Shown here in pieces: positions 1-12,453 of a stretch of 64,000 bases of DNA. This stretch comes from Ananas comosus. Taxonomy: Eukaryota > Streptophyta > Magnoliopsida > Poales > Bromeliaceae. The position numbers and the translations under genes are program-made. Below the pieces are notes generated by a model, which was given only the letters and a program-made list of their open reading frames with translations, had not been told where the DNA came from and searched no databases. Where the stretch lies: positions 5,161,643 to 5,225,642 of the forward strand of contig NC_033641.1 of NCBI RefSeq assembly GCF_001540865.1, given 5' to 3'. Every line of letters begins with the position of its first letter. The first letter of the stretch is position 1.

Positions 1-1084
1 TGCTTTATATATAGGATAGTACCAAGCTTGTATTGAGTTTGCGTTGGATGAAAGGATGTGCGTTAGGATTTGTCGTGGTCCCTAGGGTTGGTGTGTTGGT
101 TAAGTAATTTAAGCGATAGAATTGTAAAGGGTAATCTAACGGTGACTATAGTACAAGTAAACACAGACTATAATAGTATTAGTAGCGACTCTCTCTCTAC
201 TCCTTCTTTCTCGTCTCCTTTCTTCTCTCTATCTCTCTCTTTTCATATTATATATTATATTGGTATATAGCGTACTATGCTATTAATAGCCAGGGCTTTG
301 GGGCGGGTACCAATGTTTTTGCCTTGGTTAAGGGATGTGCGGTTGGGGATGAGTGGGCCTCTTTAGAGTTGGTGGGGTGATTGGTTGATGTTGATTACGG
401 GTGAAATGATAAATGGTATGGACTAAGCGGAAACTTCGGTAGACAAGGCTTCGTTGCTTTAATAGTATGTACCGGATATATATATATATTAATATATAAT
501 TAGTAACTAGTTATATTTATATAGAATAGGCGACTATATATTCTATGTCCGAGCTCCAAGGTCTATAGTGTTTAGTTTTCATCTTGATGGGTTCAAGCTC
601 GATCCACACGTGAATTGACTAGTAGGTATATGAAGTTGGCTTAGGAATAATTTTAGTTTTTTTTCGATATCGTTTTACTGAGAATAATATTATATCAATG
701 GAGGTGGGAAATGATTAATTCTTTATTGGTATAATTTTAATTCCAGATCAGAATGTTAACTTAAATACTTTAGTTTAAAGTGATTTTTATCACAATTAAA
801 GAATTTGTTTTCTACCCGTTAAATCTCACTTTTAATAGCATTGAATTGCATTTGATGTTTGGTATTTAGTAAAACTATGTCGAAAAATATGAAAATTTTT
901 CTTTCTAGTAACTTTATACCCTGATCGTTTTGAGGTGAGATTGGATCGTTGATTTGACGCCTATATTCGAACCAAATTAGGACGGAGCTGCGGTACTTAG
1001 ATGTATAGTGCTAGTCTAACTATATTTATATATATATAGAGAGAGAAGGAGAGGGAGAGACGAGATGGTGAGAGAGGAGGAGGT
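1..1084. other. AT-rich sequence without recognisable genes
   Basis: No coding region, RNA gene or known repeat could be supported here. The stretch has short TA runs (about 479-510) and a GA-rich run (about 1037-1080) just before the inverted-repeat element. Short open frames at 70-270 lack any recognisable motif. Confidence 0.6.
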
Positions 1085-1609
1085 GTGGAGATACTATTAT
1101 TGGAAGCGACGGAGCTCGTGCTTCAGTTGTTTTCCGATGTTGCGATTCGAATCGTCGATCGGCCTCGTTAACTTGTCTAGAGAGTTTGGAGGTACTAGAG
1201 AAAATTTTATTATTTTTTCGATTATCTTTCCTATGTGATCGATGTGCTAAATCACAAATTTCATATGGCGTGTGTATGCCGTATGCAGGTTTACGGAATG
1301 TAGAATATTCATCATGTGAAATTTTGATAGAAAATTCTTTATACTATATAAAACAAGATCAATATCTTTGATTTAAAATTTTAATGTCATATTATTACAT
1401 TTTGTAAGATTTTTATTTTCAGCCGTTGATTTTGAGCCTCTTCGTTCACTAGGCAAATGATATCGAAAAATAATAAAATTTATTTTCTAGGTACTCCAAA
1501 TACTCTAGATCAAGTTTAACGGAGCCGATCGACGATTCGAAAGTCGCAACATCGAAAACGAGCTAGAAGCACGGAAGGCTCCGTGCTTCCGATAACATAG
1601 TAGCCTCAC
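1085..1609. mobile_element. Inverted-repeat (MITE-like) element, copy A, in a TA microsatellite
   Basis: The left end (about 1085-1185) and the reverse complement of the right end (about 1505-1609) match imperfectly over roughly 100 bp. Shared blocks include GGAAGC near the tip, then CGATGTTGCGA and CGTCGATCGGC. A second copy of the same family is at 16902-17439, which confirms a dispersed element. The terminal repeat carries its own short palindrome (GAAGCACGGA, 4-bp loop, TCCGTGCTTC), so each end could fold by itself. TA runs flank both sides, as in MITEs that target TA. There is no transposase inside. The superfamily cannot be assigned from the ends alone. Confidence 0.7.
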
Positions 1610-1622
1610 TATATATATATAT

Positions 1623-2830
1623 TGTCACGCCCCGGATTACACTTTCCCCGGGCGCGCCGACAAATCCGCCGTATACAAAGGAATTTTTCCTGTATACGAA
1701 GCGATAGCTGTACCAGAAAATCAGACACTACCACGAACAGTAGTAGAGAGCTGCTGGAGAGAACAGAAGCTAAACAAACTGAGTTTCATATACATAGTCC
1801 AGATCCAAAATACAAAGCTACTCGCACTGGCGAGTTAAGTCCACTATGTACATAAACTCGAAACAAAACATCTACCTGCAGTAGGAGCACCTCTAGCTCA
1901 GCACGTCGGGTAGGGCTCTAACTCGCAACGCCCTTGCCTCGATCCTGATCCGCGGACGGTGCAGCAGCCGGAACCTGTGGCTCTGCAAAAACATAGGTAA
2001 CAACTGGGCGTGAGAACTACTGTAAAAACAAGTAGTCCTCAGTGGGTACCGCCCAAAACAACATCGGTCTACCCACTAAGTCTACAGAAGGGAGCAAGAA
2101 TAGTAGTGAAATGCAGGAATAAAGTCTACCGCTATCAAATACTACACTATCATGCTCTACACTAACCAACTGTAGGAAATGTCCAACCTGACCCAATCCA
2201 ATCGGGACTGTAAGCATACCCGTCCCCGGGACTGTGAATACACCCGTCCCTGCCCCGTTGTGACTGTCAAGCTCTATCCACACTAACTGGTCCGTGGAGA
2301 GCAAGTCCAACTGGCATGAGCGACACCAACGCGAAAGCACAAAGCCTGACTCCGGAGTGGCACTCGTGGGCGCTACCCAACCGAGTATGCAGCGTATCTC
2401 TGTCGAGCTCAAACAGGCTCCAACTAGCCAAAGTCAAGTAAACAGGGTCAAAACAGGTCTACAAACCAAACTCACGTGCCCTCGGCACAATCTGTGACCA
2501 AAACAAGAATCTGGGTCCACCGCTAACCCGAACGGCACCCAACGACCCGAAACAGCCTAAACTCTGCTGAAAAATAAGCTCGGCATCTCAGCACGAGCGT
2601 AAATGCCTTCTAAACTACCTGGGGTACTCACAACCCGAATACAATAACTGTATAAAAATACAACGGCCCCTAAGGCTAAATCAGATAGTTAACATATGCC
2701 GATCGTTATCGCGTTTTCTCCTAAGTCAAATCCAAGTCCAACATGTATGTTCATATTTATTAATCATGTTCTCAAATCGTATTTATCCAAGATATAATCA
2801 ATGAGATAGAGCTACGGTGCGTGTACATCT
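1623..2830 (-). mobile_element. Ty3-gypsy LTR fragment, antisense
   Basis: Starts with TGTCACGCCCC, the reverse complement of the GGGGCGTGACA ending seen in other gypsy LTRs of this window (16133, 53774). Inside, around 2005-2085, is the reverse complement of the conserved module found in LTRs C, D, E and F: a 'cctagtgg...cccactgg...agttctcacccc' arrangement. The U3-side end is not clear, so the right boundary is approximate. No primer-binding site adjoins it, so it is a solo LTR or a remnant. It lies immediately beside the TA run that ends inverted-repeat element A. Confidence 0.65.
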
Positions 2831-5800
2831 TCACCTCAAGATTGAAATGCCTTTTTGCGACAAAAAAAAGGGAAAAAAACTTGCAAATACCACCATGTAG
2901 TAGATTTTACACCTTTTTATTTTAGTCTGTCGGTTTAACAGTGTGATAAATTTGATGCTCTCTGCGTCATTTTTTGATCCTTTATTATCAATTATTATCT
3001 TTTTGTTAAGCATCTTAGTGCAAAGTTAAGCTAACGTAGTATACAGTGAAATATTTAGTTAAAACTGGGTGGGTCAGTGCCGAGAGTCTTTTGTACTATA
3101 ATTTCAATAAAATATTAATGAAGAAACTGGACGAAAATTAAAAATAAAACCACGGAGATACTAACGTTTGGCATCAAATTTAGACATGGCGTACTAAAGT
3201 GAGAAGAAAATTGAGCGAAAACAGTTAAAAAAAAAAAAACAGAAAAGGCGGGGGTTGAAGAGCAGAACGAAAGAGAGTGGGGCCAACACCTCACGGCAAC
3301 AATTTTCAAATAGAAAGCGCGGATGTCCAAATACGGTGGCTTTAATGATTTGCGAGCCCACTCGGAACTGGATCATAACTGAGACACGTCCGTTGCTGGC
3401 ATTTCGCATGATCCGACACGTGTCCTTTCCGAGGTACGGTGCGTGGGGGCAATTATTGGATGTCCATACGAGGGTGAACATCTAGTCCAAATAGGGGATG
3501 CCTTTGGGATCCGCCATTGCACGTGGTACATTGCCTGTTTGACGGCCCAGTGCTGTCTTTCGTTTATTTAAAAACTTCAACATTGTAATTGTAAAAGCGC
3601 TCAAGAAATACTGTCTGGCTTCTGGCCCGGCTTGTGTAATTACTTTTTGTTTTTTTTTCTCATTAAGATGGAAAATAACAGCGGAGTGAATGTTCAGCGT
3701 ATCGATGTTATTCGTAATTTATGGCAATTTCTCATATTTTCATTTTTCTCAAAAATAATAATAAATGGTGTATACTTTAGGCGTACAGATCTCCTAGATT
3801 AGTAAAGATATGCTACTTTGTTTCGTTAAAAGGTTTCCGAGATACTATTTTCCCTTTGAGGGACTTATAGAAAGGTTGCAAACAAATTATATAAAAACTA
3901 TACGGGGACGATAAGCAATCTTTGTTAGTTATTATCTCCGTTCAGAGGAAATTCAAAGGTGGTATATGCCTTTGTCGAGTTGCAGGAGAAAAGCATGAAT
4001 TCATACGGAGTCGAGGGTTATTGCTACAGCTTTCTCGATACGAGAAGAGTGATATATAGTTATTGAATTTAGGGCCAAGGTTTAAAAGTACGATTCTGGG
4101 TGTTACGGAGAACAAAAAATGGTACGGGAGTTGCTTTCTGTGCCGCGGCCCATCGTCGTGAATTGTTGAGTGATCACTTATTCAATGTGAATGTGTGGGC
4201 AATCAATGTTAGATATAGGTTAATATTAATAAATAAAAAAAAAAAAAAGTAAAATCTCGATTCGTCTGAAAGCCGAGTCGGTGTTGGTTTGTTTAGGTGG
4301 ACGAAAGCAATTTGAGGGCGGATCTCGGTAGAGAATTTGGCCTTAGCGACGACGAAGTGGCGTCGTGACGGAGTGATTGATGGTCGGAGTCCGTGGATCA
4401 ATTTTTTGGCTAGACGGATTCGACCCAGTCCGGTCATTATGGGCTGGGTCGAGCATGAATAGTTTTGCTATGTCTTGGACGACTGAGGACCGGTCGGTCC
4501 AGGCCGTTTTTTCGTGGCTTGGCGCCGCGACTGGAATTTGCTTAGTCTCGATTCCATATTTTTACAAAAAATGAATTATGATTTTTTTCCTAATTCATTT
4601 CCCATTCTAATTGAGGGAGTAATGTAATATCACTGAAACACATTTGCTACTTCAGTAAAAAAAAGAACAAGAAAATAAGAAGGACAATATTCAACCACAT
4701 GGCCCGACTAGTGAATGAGACACAAGCGTTTTTTTTTTTTCTCCCTTTTTGTCTTTTCAGATATGAAGCAGTGTTTAGATTTTTGTCGCCAAGTCCTAAC
4801 TTCTCAAAATCACTTCTTAACCTATGTATTAGTGGTATTTCCACTGTGCTATGTATACATCACTACAGGTCGAAAAGTCTATAGTAATACCAACAATTAG
4901 GGAACACCGAAAATCTTTCACTGTTAATTTCGTAGCGATAATTTGCTTGTAGGTTTTACGAACACTACTCGGTTTATTTATATTTTATCAGTACAGCTTG
5001 AGCCTGTTGTACAGTATGTGGCGGCGCGCGACAGGCACAATCTTAAGGATCTTCTTTTTTAAGAGAATGATCACTCGTGTTATCCTTAGCCTTTGCACCC
5101 AGAAAAGTTGAGAAACCCCTTTTTGGTAACTTGGCCATGACAGCGTGCTGATTTTGTTTGATCGAGAGCCCGTTGTAACATTTTACATCTATTCCTTTCT
5201 TTTTTTTTTGTTTCTTCTTTCCTAAAGCCGGTTAGTTAAACCAAAGGTCAAAGATTTCTTTAGCCATATTAGCTGCTGGACACCTTTTGCGCGCGTACTC
5301 CATGTAGTTCGAAGTCATGTCGTTTACTGTTTCCTTGTAGTCTAAAAGAGTGGATTCAGCGCAAGGCAGATAAGAACAAGAAAAAGGAAAAAGAAAAAAA
5401 GGGTAAGACATGCGTAGAGAATGTATTTTTAAAGAAAGTTGAGAGATAGTTTGCGATGTTAGGCGGACTTACAGAGATGTAATCCCAAAGGCACCCATAC
5501 GAGATGGACTTGCGAGAAGCATATTCTCCGACTGGTTTCGAGCAGGTCTCGAAGTTCGGCGGTGGTATCGGCTCCTACCTGTTTCGAGAGGGATCCAATA
5601 TTTTCTCTTTAAGAGAGAGTAAAATGGAGGGATTTAAGCATGAATTAGCAAATTTTTTATCGAAGCTGGCGGAAAGGTGGTGGCATATCTGTTTTTTGTT
5701 GTTGAGCGTGTAAAAAAAGGCACTGATCGCAGGAAATTCAGATTGGAACTACGTGTGACAAGGATTGAGGTTCATGATTATGATCATGGATCGATGAGAA

Positions 5801-5994
5801 ACTGACGAATGAACGTTACTGCTTCTCCTCACTTTTTAGTTCAGCCTCTTCACTTAGTGTAAATATTTGATGGGCTGAATAAGCCCTTTTAGTCCCGGTA
5901 AATCTCTCAGGGCCTACTGTTCAAGTGCTATGCATTCGCACCAGTTAAGATACTATGGTATGCGTGCTGATGCTATAGCTGATGTTTAGATATA
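2831..5994. other. AT-rich sequence, nothing supported
   Basis: I read both strands for protein motifs, primer-binding sites, terminal repeats and tRNA-like boxes and found none convincing. Open frames here (for example 3194-3481, 4174-4437, 5504-5713) lack codon structure or recognisable motifs. The right part may belong to the decayed gypsy element that becomes recognisable after 5995, but no reverse transcriptase motif could be read. Confidence 0.5.
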
Positions 5995-6670
5995 CGTGAT
6001 GATTGACTTCTCGAGTGTACGTCGTATGTTTATCTAAATTGGGGAAGATTACCCTACGCATGGACCTGGAGTTGCGCGGGGTTGTGCTTGAAGCTCTGGC
6101 GGCATTACTTGTACGGCACACTGCCAGATTTTACTGATCTAGAAATCTCAAGTATCTGTATCACAAAAGGAGTTGAATTTGATCCAGCGTCGGTGGTTGA
6201 GTTCTGAAACTAATTTGAATCATTCCAGTATATCCGGCAAGCAGCGAATGTTGCGTCTGCAGATGCGTCTAACGCTGGAAAGACAGCATGCAGACGGCGA
6301 TGATTCACTTTTCTTGAAGCTAGGATTTGGTGATATATCGTCGGTGATTTTCTACTCAGTGAGCTCTATATTCTAACATAATTGATTATCGAGTGATTAG
6401 CGATAAGTAAGCTGAGACGGTGGACTCGAGATAGTTTCCCTGGATTTATGCCTGAGATTGAGCGATTATGATCTTACAGACCCATCTGTGTTGGACAGTT
6501 AATTCGAGAGAACAGAGTGGAGATCCACAGCTTGTCGAGGATTCAGAGCGCTTGAGATGCGGACAGGCTGAGGTTTTTTGCTGTGGGACGTGTCGGTGAG
6601 TACTAGCTCGCCCGGTACAGGAGGAGTTCGACTTGTGCTGTACCTATGATTTTAGAGATCCGGACGTATG
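5995..6670 (+). pseudogene. Decayed Ty3-gypsy pol (RNase H to integrase N-terminus)
   Basis: The stretch at about 6045-6115 reads, with small frameshifts, as the family block D-Y-P-T-H-D-L-E-L followed by LKLWRHYLYG, typical of gypsy RNase H. It is followed at about 6165-6200 by an ELNLIQRRWL-like block and at about 6225-6285 by a sequence aligning with the P-G-K-A-N-V-V-A-D-A-L motif before integrase. A further part (about 6490-6530) resembles the SVLDxIRE region of the integrase N-terminus. Stops and indels interrupt every frame, so it is non-functional and old. No LTRs could be paired with it. Recognition rests on family memory and a by-eye alignment, so the limits are approximate. Confidence 0.6.
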
Positions 6671-9600
6671 ATACTTGCCATCTGACATGACTATTTAACG
6701 AGGAAAAAGAATTTCTCAAATAAAAAGAATAACACTTGCACAGTGAAAAGACAACAGGGGCACACACTACTGATTATTGATATTATGTTCAGGAGGCTCA
6801 CTGACTTGATTAACGAACCTATTAAATTGTGAAATTACTTCGCTATTATTCTCTTTTTGGTGATGAGAAAAGAAAATGCAATATCACTTAGTATTACCAG
6901 GATTTAGAATTAAGTCATGTTAAGTCAGGACCCGGTGTCTTTTCTAAATCTCTTGAGGCTTTCGTCGAACCTGTCAAGTGGTAGGAATGTCATAGTAAGA
7001 ATTATGTTAATCGAAGGGATGATTAGTGCAGATTGGAGATTTTGAGAAAGAAATTGGAGCTCTAAGTGTTCGAACAACAACCATCGTTAAAAAGTTCAAG
7101 ACAGAGAATATGGAGAAGTTGGTACTGTGTTACTTGGCTGTAGTCTTAATATGTGAGGCTTTTCCCGAAATTGGGTAGAGTTAGGCTCATCACCATCTGC
7201 TGCATGGTGCCACTGTCGCCACACTCAGTCCTAGCTACTGCAACTGCGCATTGAAACTTGCATACTCGTTAATTCTCAATTCGAAGGAAAGGATAACTTA
7301 GGAAATAAATCAACGGCTAAATCCACATTTTTACTCTCCGCCCATGCATGCTCTAACAGATGGTCACAAATTGTGGGAGCACTGAGTTTCAAAGCAATTG
7401 CCTGAGAGACGACACAGGAGTAGTTTTGATGCGATTGTAGGTTTGTGTGATGGTGGGCAGACTGACCAGTGCACCTTTTACAGTGCAAGACCACTTGTTC
7501 CGAGAAAAAACAGCCATAATTCGACCATGTTACTTGGATGGGGATAGTGAGGTTGCAAGTCAGGTAGTATAGAGTAGTAGACTCTAACGCTTTTCATAGA
7601 ATAGAAAGAGACGACATAGCTTTTATTTTGTTTCAACAATAAACGTCAATCCCATGCTATAATGCGCCTTGCGCCACGCGATCGGTAAACAGATTAATCC
7701 AATCTACTTTCTTTGCGAGCTCCCTCTGAAAATAAAAACGTAGTTGGGCAAATTGCTCAAATAGTTTTTTGGCTTACTGAATAGAGGAATGAAACAAATA
7801 TTGAGCTTACTCGCATTAGCGTAGGTGTAGGGTGTTTACTGTAAGTCATGCAAGAACAATAGGAATTAGCTCTAATTGGAGAACTAGATTCAAGAACGAG
7901 AAAGAAACTTACATTCCATGGTCAGTCAACGGAATCAGACTCTATGAGGACATAGTTGAGCGGTGTGTCCTGGACGGTTGGAGCGAGCGGTGTAGGCATT
8001 GAGACTGGTTTGAGTTTGCGGATTACAACAAGCAGCTATCAGGCGAGATTTCCAGATGGCTCCGTTTTTGAAGTTATGGGTCACTAAGCTAGTTCTCTTC
8101 ATCAATCATGGATGTTGCATACTGAGTTCATTTGACAAAACCTATCCTTGATTCTTGCGCCAGAAAAAATCGTGTTCTCTAATCAGTAATCTCCTCCTCC
8201 ATGGATATCCAACAATATTCGTTTTCGGGCTTCCTCAGGGGGCACAAGCCTCCTTCTGCCCTAAAAGCCAATCCTTATAAAAAGGGCAGATTGTAAAGTA
8301 TTGATGTCCATTTGTTTTTAACAAATTATTGCACTATACAATATTGATATATGCAATTAAAAGGTAGCCTTCAATCTGTCCAAGACCTGAATGGTTTTGG
8401 ACCAGGATGTCAGATCATGAAATTTCCCTTAGTTTTGCTGCACGGAGCAAGAAAATTTTTTCGTCACAGCAGGTCAACAGCTGAAAGGCGTTGTAGTGCC
8501 ATAAAAACCAAATCAGAATCTTCTTATAGTTGAAGGACACTTTATAAGTCATTGTATCTTATATGTTGAATGACAGTTCTGTATAATCGTCTTATTGCTT
8601 TAATCACCAAAAATACATCCCTTAGGCCTTCATATACTTTCTGTATTTCGTGTTGTTAGTCACACCTCTTAGTCTTTTCTTTTCCAAAGGAGAAGTTGAA
8701 GAAAAGTGCATGATAGACTGGTTTAAAGCTATTCAAAGATCTAGTATTGGTTACGCAAAATCAAAGGAGCTAACTTATTTAACAAACTATTTCTCTGGTT
8801 ATCATAATCCCATATCTAATTCGATCCATTATTAACATAAAGGATAAGAAACAGATTCATCTAAAAGAATCTAAAGGGGAAAAGAAACACCTGTAGAAAA
8901 GTCACGGCATATCATAGTTCAAAACAGGAAATAATATTATACTCTTATTTGCAAATTAGGCCATAAGCACGCTTTTGAACCAAGGGCAAGTTTGTATAGA
9001 CGCAGATGTCAGTTCACTTTGTTTTGGTGATTTGATTGGAGTGTCAACTTGGAGAGTATTCCAGAAGAGTAACGCTTTTTGGTCCCTCTGTACTGTTACT
9101 CATATTTGTAGCCTGACTTGAAATACACTCACTAAGGTTCTTCTTATAAAGAGGAGGCATTGCGCCATCGCGTAATTGTTAGTCAAGAGATGGGAATTCC
9201 ATGTGACATTAGTATCTAGCGAGTCGAGAACGACCCTAATTGTTATACTTCACCTACGGAGCGTAAGATCATTTAGAGTTTAAGCGTGTAGTGGATTGTA
9301 TGAGTGCACTGTTAGTCTCTATTTACCCGGGTCTCGGACCATAAGAGAAGAAACAATTCCACAGGGAAATTTCCCGATTGGCAGTGAGTGGAAAAAAGTT
9401 TTTCCAAAAAAAAACAAAATTTACTCGAACGATAAGTCCGTTGTAGGCCTTTTTTGAAGGGTATTGGGAGGAGTCGGACTGCAGGTTACCTTACAGGAAT
9501 TGAATATACCCTCCTTAATCCACCTTAATGGATACTGGTCATTCGCTGAATCTATCTGTCCTATCACAAACGTATCTCAATCAGGGACTATGAGCGAATA

Positions 9601-9700
9601 TTAGTTTTTCTCACCATCCTTTATCACTTTGTTGAGTCAATATATCATTTCATCTCATGAGAAATATTAACATAGGCGGAAAGAAATCTACTGGATCAGA
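6671..9700. other. No supported features; probably decayed repeat
   Basis: No frames, motifs or terminal repeats could be supported. Since decayed gypsy integrase lies just upstream on the same strand, part of this may be the rest of that element, but nothing recognisable remains. Confidence 0.4.
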
Positions 9701-10563
9701 AGGAACAAAGGGGTCACGAGATGCTGTGAGATCTCTTGGCTGTTGAGGAACGTACAAGAACATCTTACGCAACGTGGATCTGTCAGATCATCTTACGATG
9801 CGACCCGTTCGGACCGGGTGCAGCGAGAGGAGCAATCCGAGGGGGCGCGCGGGACGGCGACGTCTTTCGGGTCTCAGAGGCGTGGGCATGGAGAGAGAGT
9901 CCACTCGAATCGTGCCACTCCTTCGGTGTGCGCTACTGACGTCTTGTATGATTATTACTTTCGGTGCCGCCGTCGCACTAAGAATCTCTGTTAGTGGGGG
10001 AGAGGTCAGACTATCCTTGCTTTTTATTTCTTCTCTATTTATTATCTATTTACCTTCCTCTTGTACGCGCCCTTCCTTCTCCCGACGCCCCGTTCCTCTC
10101 CTCCGCCACACGCACCTGGTATAACTCGTTCCGTCATGCACCGTTGATAGGCACCACCTTCGAGCGCCACGCTCCCTCCTCCGTCGCTGCCGGCGCGTCC
10201 GGTCACAATGCATCGGGCTGAGTGGCTTGGGCTCCTCCACGGCGACACCAGTCCCGAGCCCATGCTGCTCGTTATTTGTAGCTATATGGCTTGAGATGAG
10301 AGAAGATTCGTCGTGTTACACTTATCTTCTCCCTCTGCGCTTGAAAGGCGAGAAATCAGTGGAGGTATGTGGAGCTTGGAGTGACTAATTGCCGGCGAGC
10401 GTTGGAGCGGCAGTGCGTCGTGGTAGTGCATTGGGGAGGCATGCTACTGCGAATTTTTTCTGTCGATTCTCCTACTTTGAATTAGCTTTCGAGGTGGTTT
10501 ACATCGGTTTATTTCCTAAGTATGCATTAGTCGACATGTATGATGGTAGTTGTATAATATGTA
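9701..10563. other. GC-richer stretch before the assembly gap, unidentified
   Basis: Base composition rises between about 9770 and 10470, with several overlapping frames (for example 9774-10124) rich in Arg, Ser and Pro. This resembles the GC-rich leader part of the gypsy LTRs at 13.1-13.6 kb and 47.3-47.7 kb in texture only. No primer-binding site, LTR terminus or protein motif was found, so I leave it unassigned. Confidence 0.35.
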
Positions 10564-10663
10564 NNNNNNNNNNNNNNNNNNNNNNNNNNNNNNNNNNNNN
10601 NNNNNNNNNNNNNNNNNNNNNNNNNNNNNNNNNNNNNNNNNNNNNNNNNNNNNNNNNNNNNNN
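10564..10663. other. Assembly gap of exactly 100 N
   Basis: One hundred consecutive N. A round 100-base run is the usual placeholder for a gap of unknown length, so adjacency of the sequence left and right of it is not certain. Confidence 0.98.
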
Positions 10664-11003
10664 ATGATTTTGAAACATAAGGTCATTTTTTTATTTCCAA
10701 ATTTTGATGTTTCGATGTATTTTGAAATCTTATAATATTTTATCTTCATCATAATGGTTTTTGGAGTACAAGTTTTAATATTTATGAAATTAATTTGATT
10801 TTGAAGGATTAAAAAAAAAAATTCAAAATTTTCGAAATCCAGCAAAGTGTATTGGTAGCCGCGGTTTTAATACCGGTTACAGGTTTTCGTTTTTTCTCCA
10901 AACTTTATCAAAACTTCTCCTTTCTCTTAAAACCTGTTACAGGGCACGTTTTTTCTCGACAATAAAAATGGAAATTAAAAAAGAAAATAAAATAAAAGGG
11001 TTA

Positions 11004-11097
11004 ATGGCTTCTGTAAGGAGCAACAACAATCCGAAGAGGCCACAGTTCTTCAAAGTGCTTCTTTCTGGTTCTTTCGAAAGTTGTGGATTGTATGTAG
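11004..11097 (+). pseudogene. B3-domain gene fragment (first exon start)
   Basis: From an ATG at 11004 the frame reads MASVRSNNN and then KRPQFFKVLLSGSFES. This matches the start of plant B3 DNA-binding domains of REM type, where a basic residue and R-P-x-F-F-K-V precede the first beta strand. The similarity stops at about residue 28-31, and the frame then runs into unrelated sequence ending at 11201. From about 11140 the sequence is typical of the 3' internal region of a Sirevirus. So this is either a host gene exon captured by the element or a host gene broken by it. It is too short to be functional. The call depends on one short motif. Confidence 0.45.
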
Positions 11098-11139
11098 TCT
11101 ATGTGAATTTATCCTATTCATGCACTAACATTATTGGTA

Positions 11140-11551
11140 CTCTCTCTGTTTTTGGTACTTTCTTTTGGCAATTTTTGACAAAAAAAGGGAGAGAGATTTA
11201 AGATTTTCATTGCCAAAGGGGGAGATTGAGAGATTTAAGATTTTCATGAACAAATGGGGAGAGATTTTCATTGTTTTTAGAGAAGTTCATTTTTTTTTTA
11301 CCTAACTTTGTTCGAGGAGAAAGTATTCTTTCTGCAGATTCTCGAAGACTACAAGACTCCTTGTGTTTAAGTCATAGAGTTTGTTTAGGAGTTGCAAAAT
11401 TGTAATTTTGTATTTTCTTTGGATTTTTCACGCGAGAAGTTCATTGTTTTGGTGATGGCAATGAATTTTATTTTTTTTGTTAGGAGAATTGAGCATTGTG
11501 AGTATTTTGATGTATTTTTGAGTTTTGCCAGAAATTGCCAAAGGGGGAGAT
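11140..11551 (+). mobile_element. Sirevirus-like 3' internal region with multiple polypurine tracts
   Basis: Contains repeated purine tracts of the form AAAGGGGGAGAT (about 11180-11195 degenerate, 11210-11225, 11250-11265, 11538-11551). The last one directly precedes LTR X, as the second-strand primer should. The piece 'ttttggcaatttttgacaaaaa' around 11165 is also present as its complement near 59950 in element B1. Multiple polypurine tracts after pol are a known hallmark of Sirevirus retrotransposons. The env-like gene and pol are not present upstream, so the element is truncated on its 5' side. Confidence 0.75.
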
Positions 11552-12453
11552 TGTTACGGATTTTATGTTGGCATATTTCGTGAAGTTAGTCGGAGTCTTG
11601 AATGTTTGAAGAAGAAGAGATGAAGATCGAAGACTCGAAGACTCAAAACATGAATGCATAATGCTTGGTAAGTTTAAATATCATTGGTGATGATTTATAA
11701 ATATTTAAAAGTGTTTGGAAGACTTAGGATGGTTTTTAAAATATGAATCTGGACACACTGAGTTTTTCAATGTTCTGGGACCGGTCCCCGAGGGTCCTCA
11801 CTGCGTGGGATGTTGAGGCAACCAGTCTTTGGAAAGGGAGGCCGGTTCCCGAACATGGGATTTTCTATCACGCAGCGAGGGACCGATCTCTGGCATGAGA
11901 GACCGGTTCCCAAAGCCTGTGTTTTCAGGCACGCAACGAGGGACCGGTCTCCCACTCGAGGGACCGGTCTCCTAAAGACCGGTCTCCTCGAGAAGACCGG
12001 TCTCTGAGGACGACATAAGTTTTTAAAATTGGGTTTTTGCAATCCTAGTTGGTTTCTAGGTCTTCTAAACCTATAAATAAGATGTAGGGATGTTTCTAAA
12101 ATATAACAAAATATAGAATATCTTTTTGAAACCCTAGAAATTTGTTGGGTGCATTCTTTCTTCTCTCGAACAACAAGTTTCTATTGGATCAATTCTTGAA
12201 ACCCTAATTTCTTGTTCTTTATGGAGAATTGATCCGGCTATTGCTTAGAAACATCTTCTATGGTTCTTTAATGATTGTCTAAGCAATAAATCATCATCAA
12301 TCTTGGTATTCTTGCTCCGGACGGAGTGTGCTCGTGGATTCGAGTGGGCGTCATGGATTCGGCGTGATCAAGGCTTCGTGGATTCGAAGTGTGGACGTTT
12401 CGTGGATTCGGGACGTGGCATTCATGGATTCGGACGTGGGGCGTGGACAACCC
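11552..12453 (+). mobile_element. Sirevirus-like LTR X, plus orientation, 3' part missing
   Basis: Starts TGTTACGG immediately after a polypurine tract, as a 3' LTR should. It contains an ACCGGT array (11780-12001) and a TATA-like CTATAAATA near 12071, followed by a leader with repeated GTGGATTCG motifs (12336-12440). It lacks the 'cacccccctctaggtg' block and the end seen in LTRs A and B1, so it is cut off at about 12453, where an inverted copy of its own 5' end begins. Confidence 0.7.
11780..12001 (+). promoter_or_regulatory. Spaced ACCGGT array in LTR X
   Basis: Core hexamers start at 11780, 11821 (ACCAGT), 11841 (GCCGGT), 11882 (ACCGAT), 11902, 11943, 11963, 11978 and 11996. The spacings of 41, 20, 41, 20, 41, 20, 15 and 18 bp reproduce those of LTR A read in its own direction, even though three cores have mutated here. 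The array ends about 70 bp before the TATA-like box. Confidence 0.75.
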
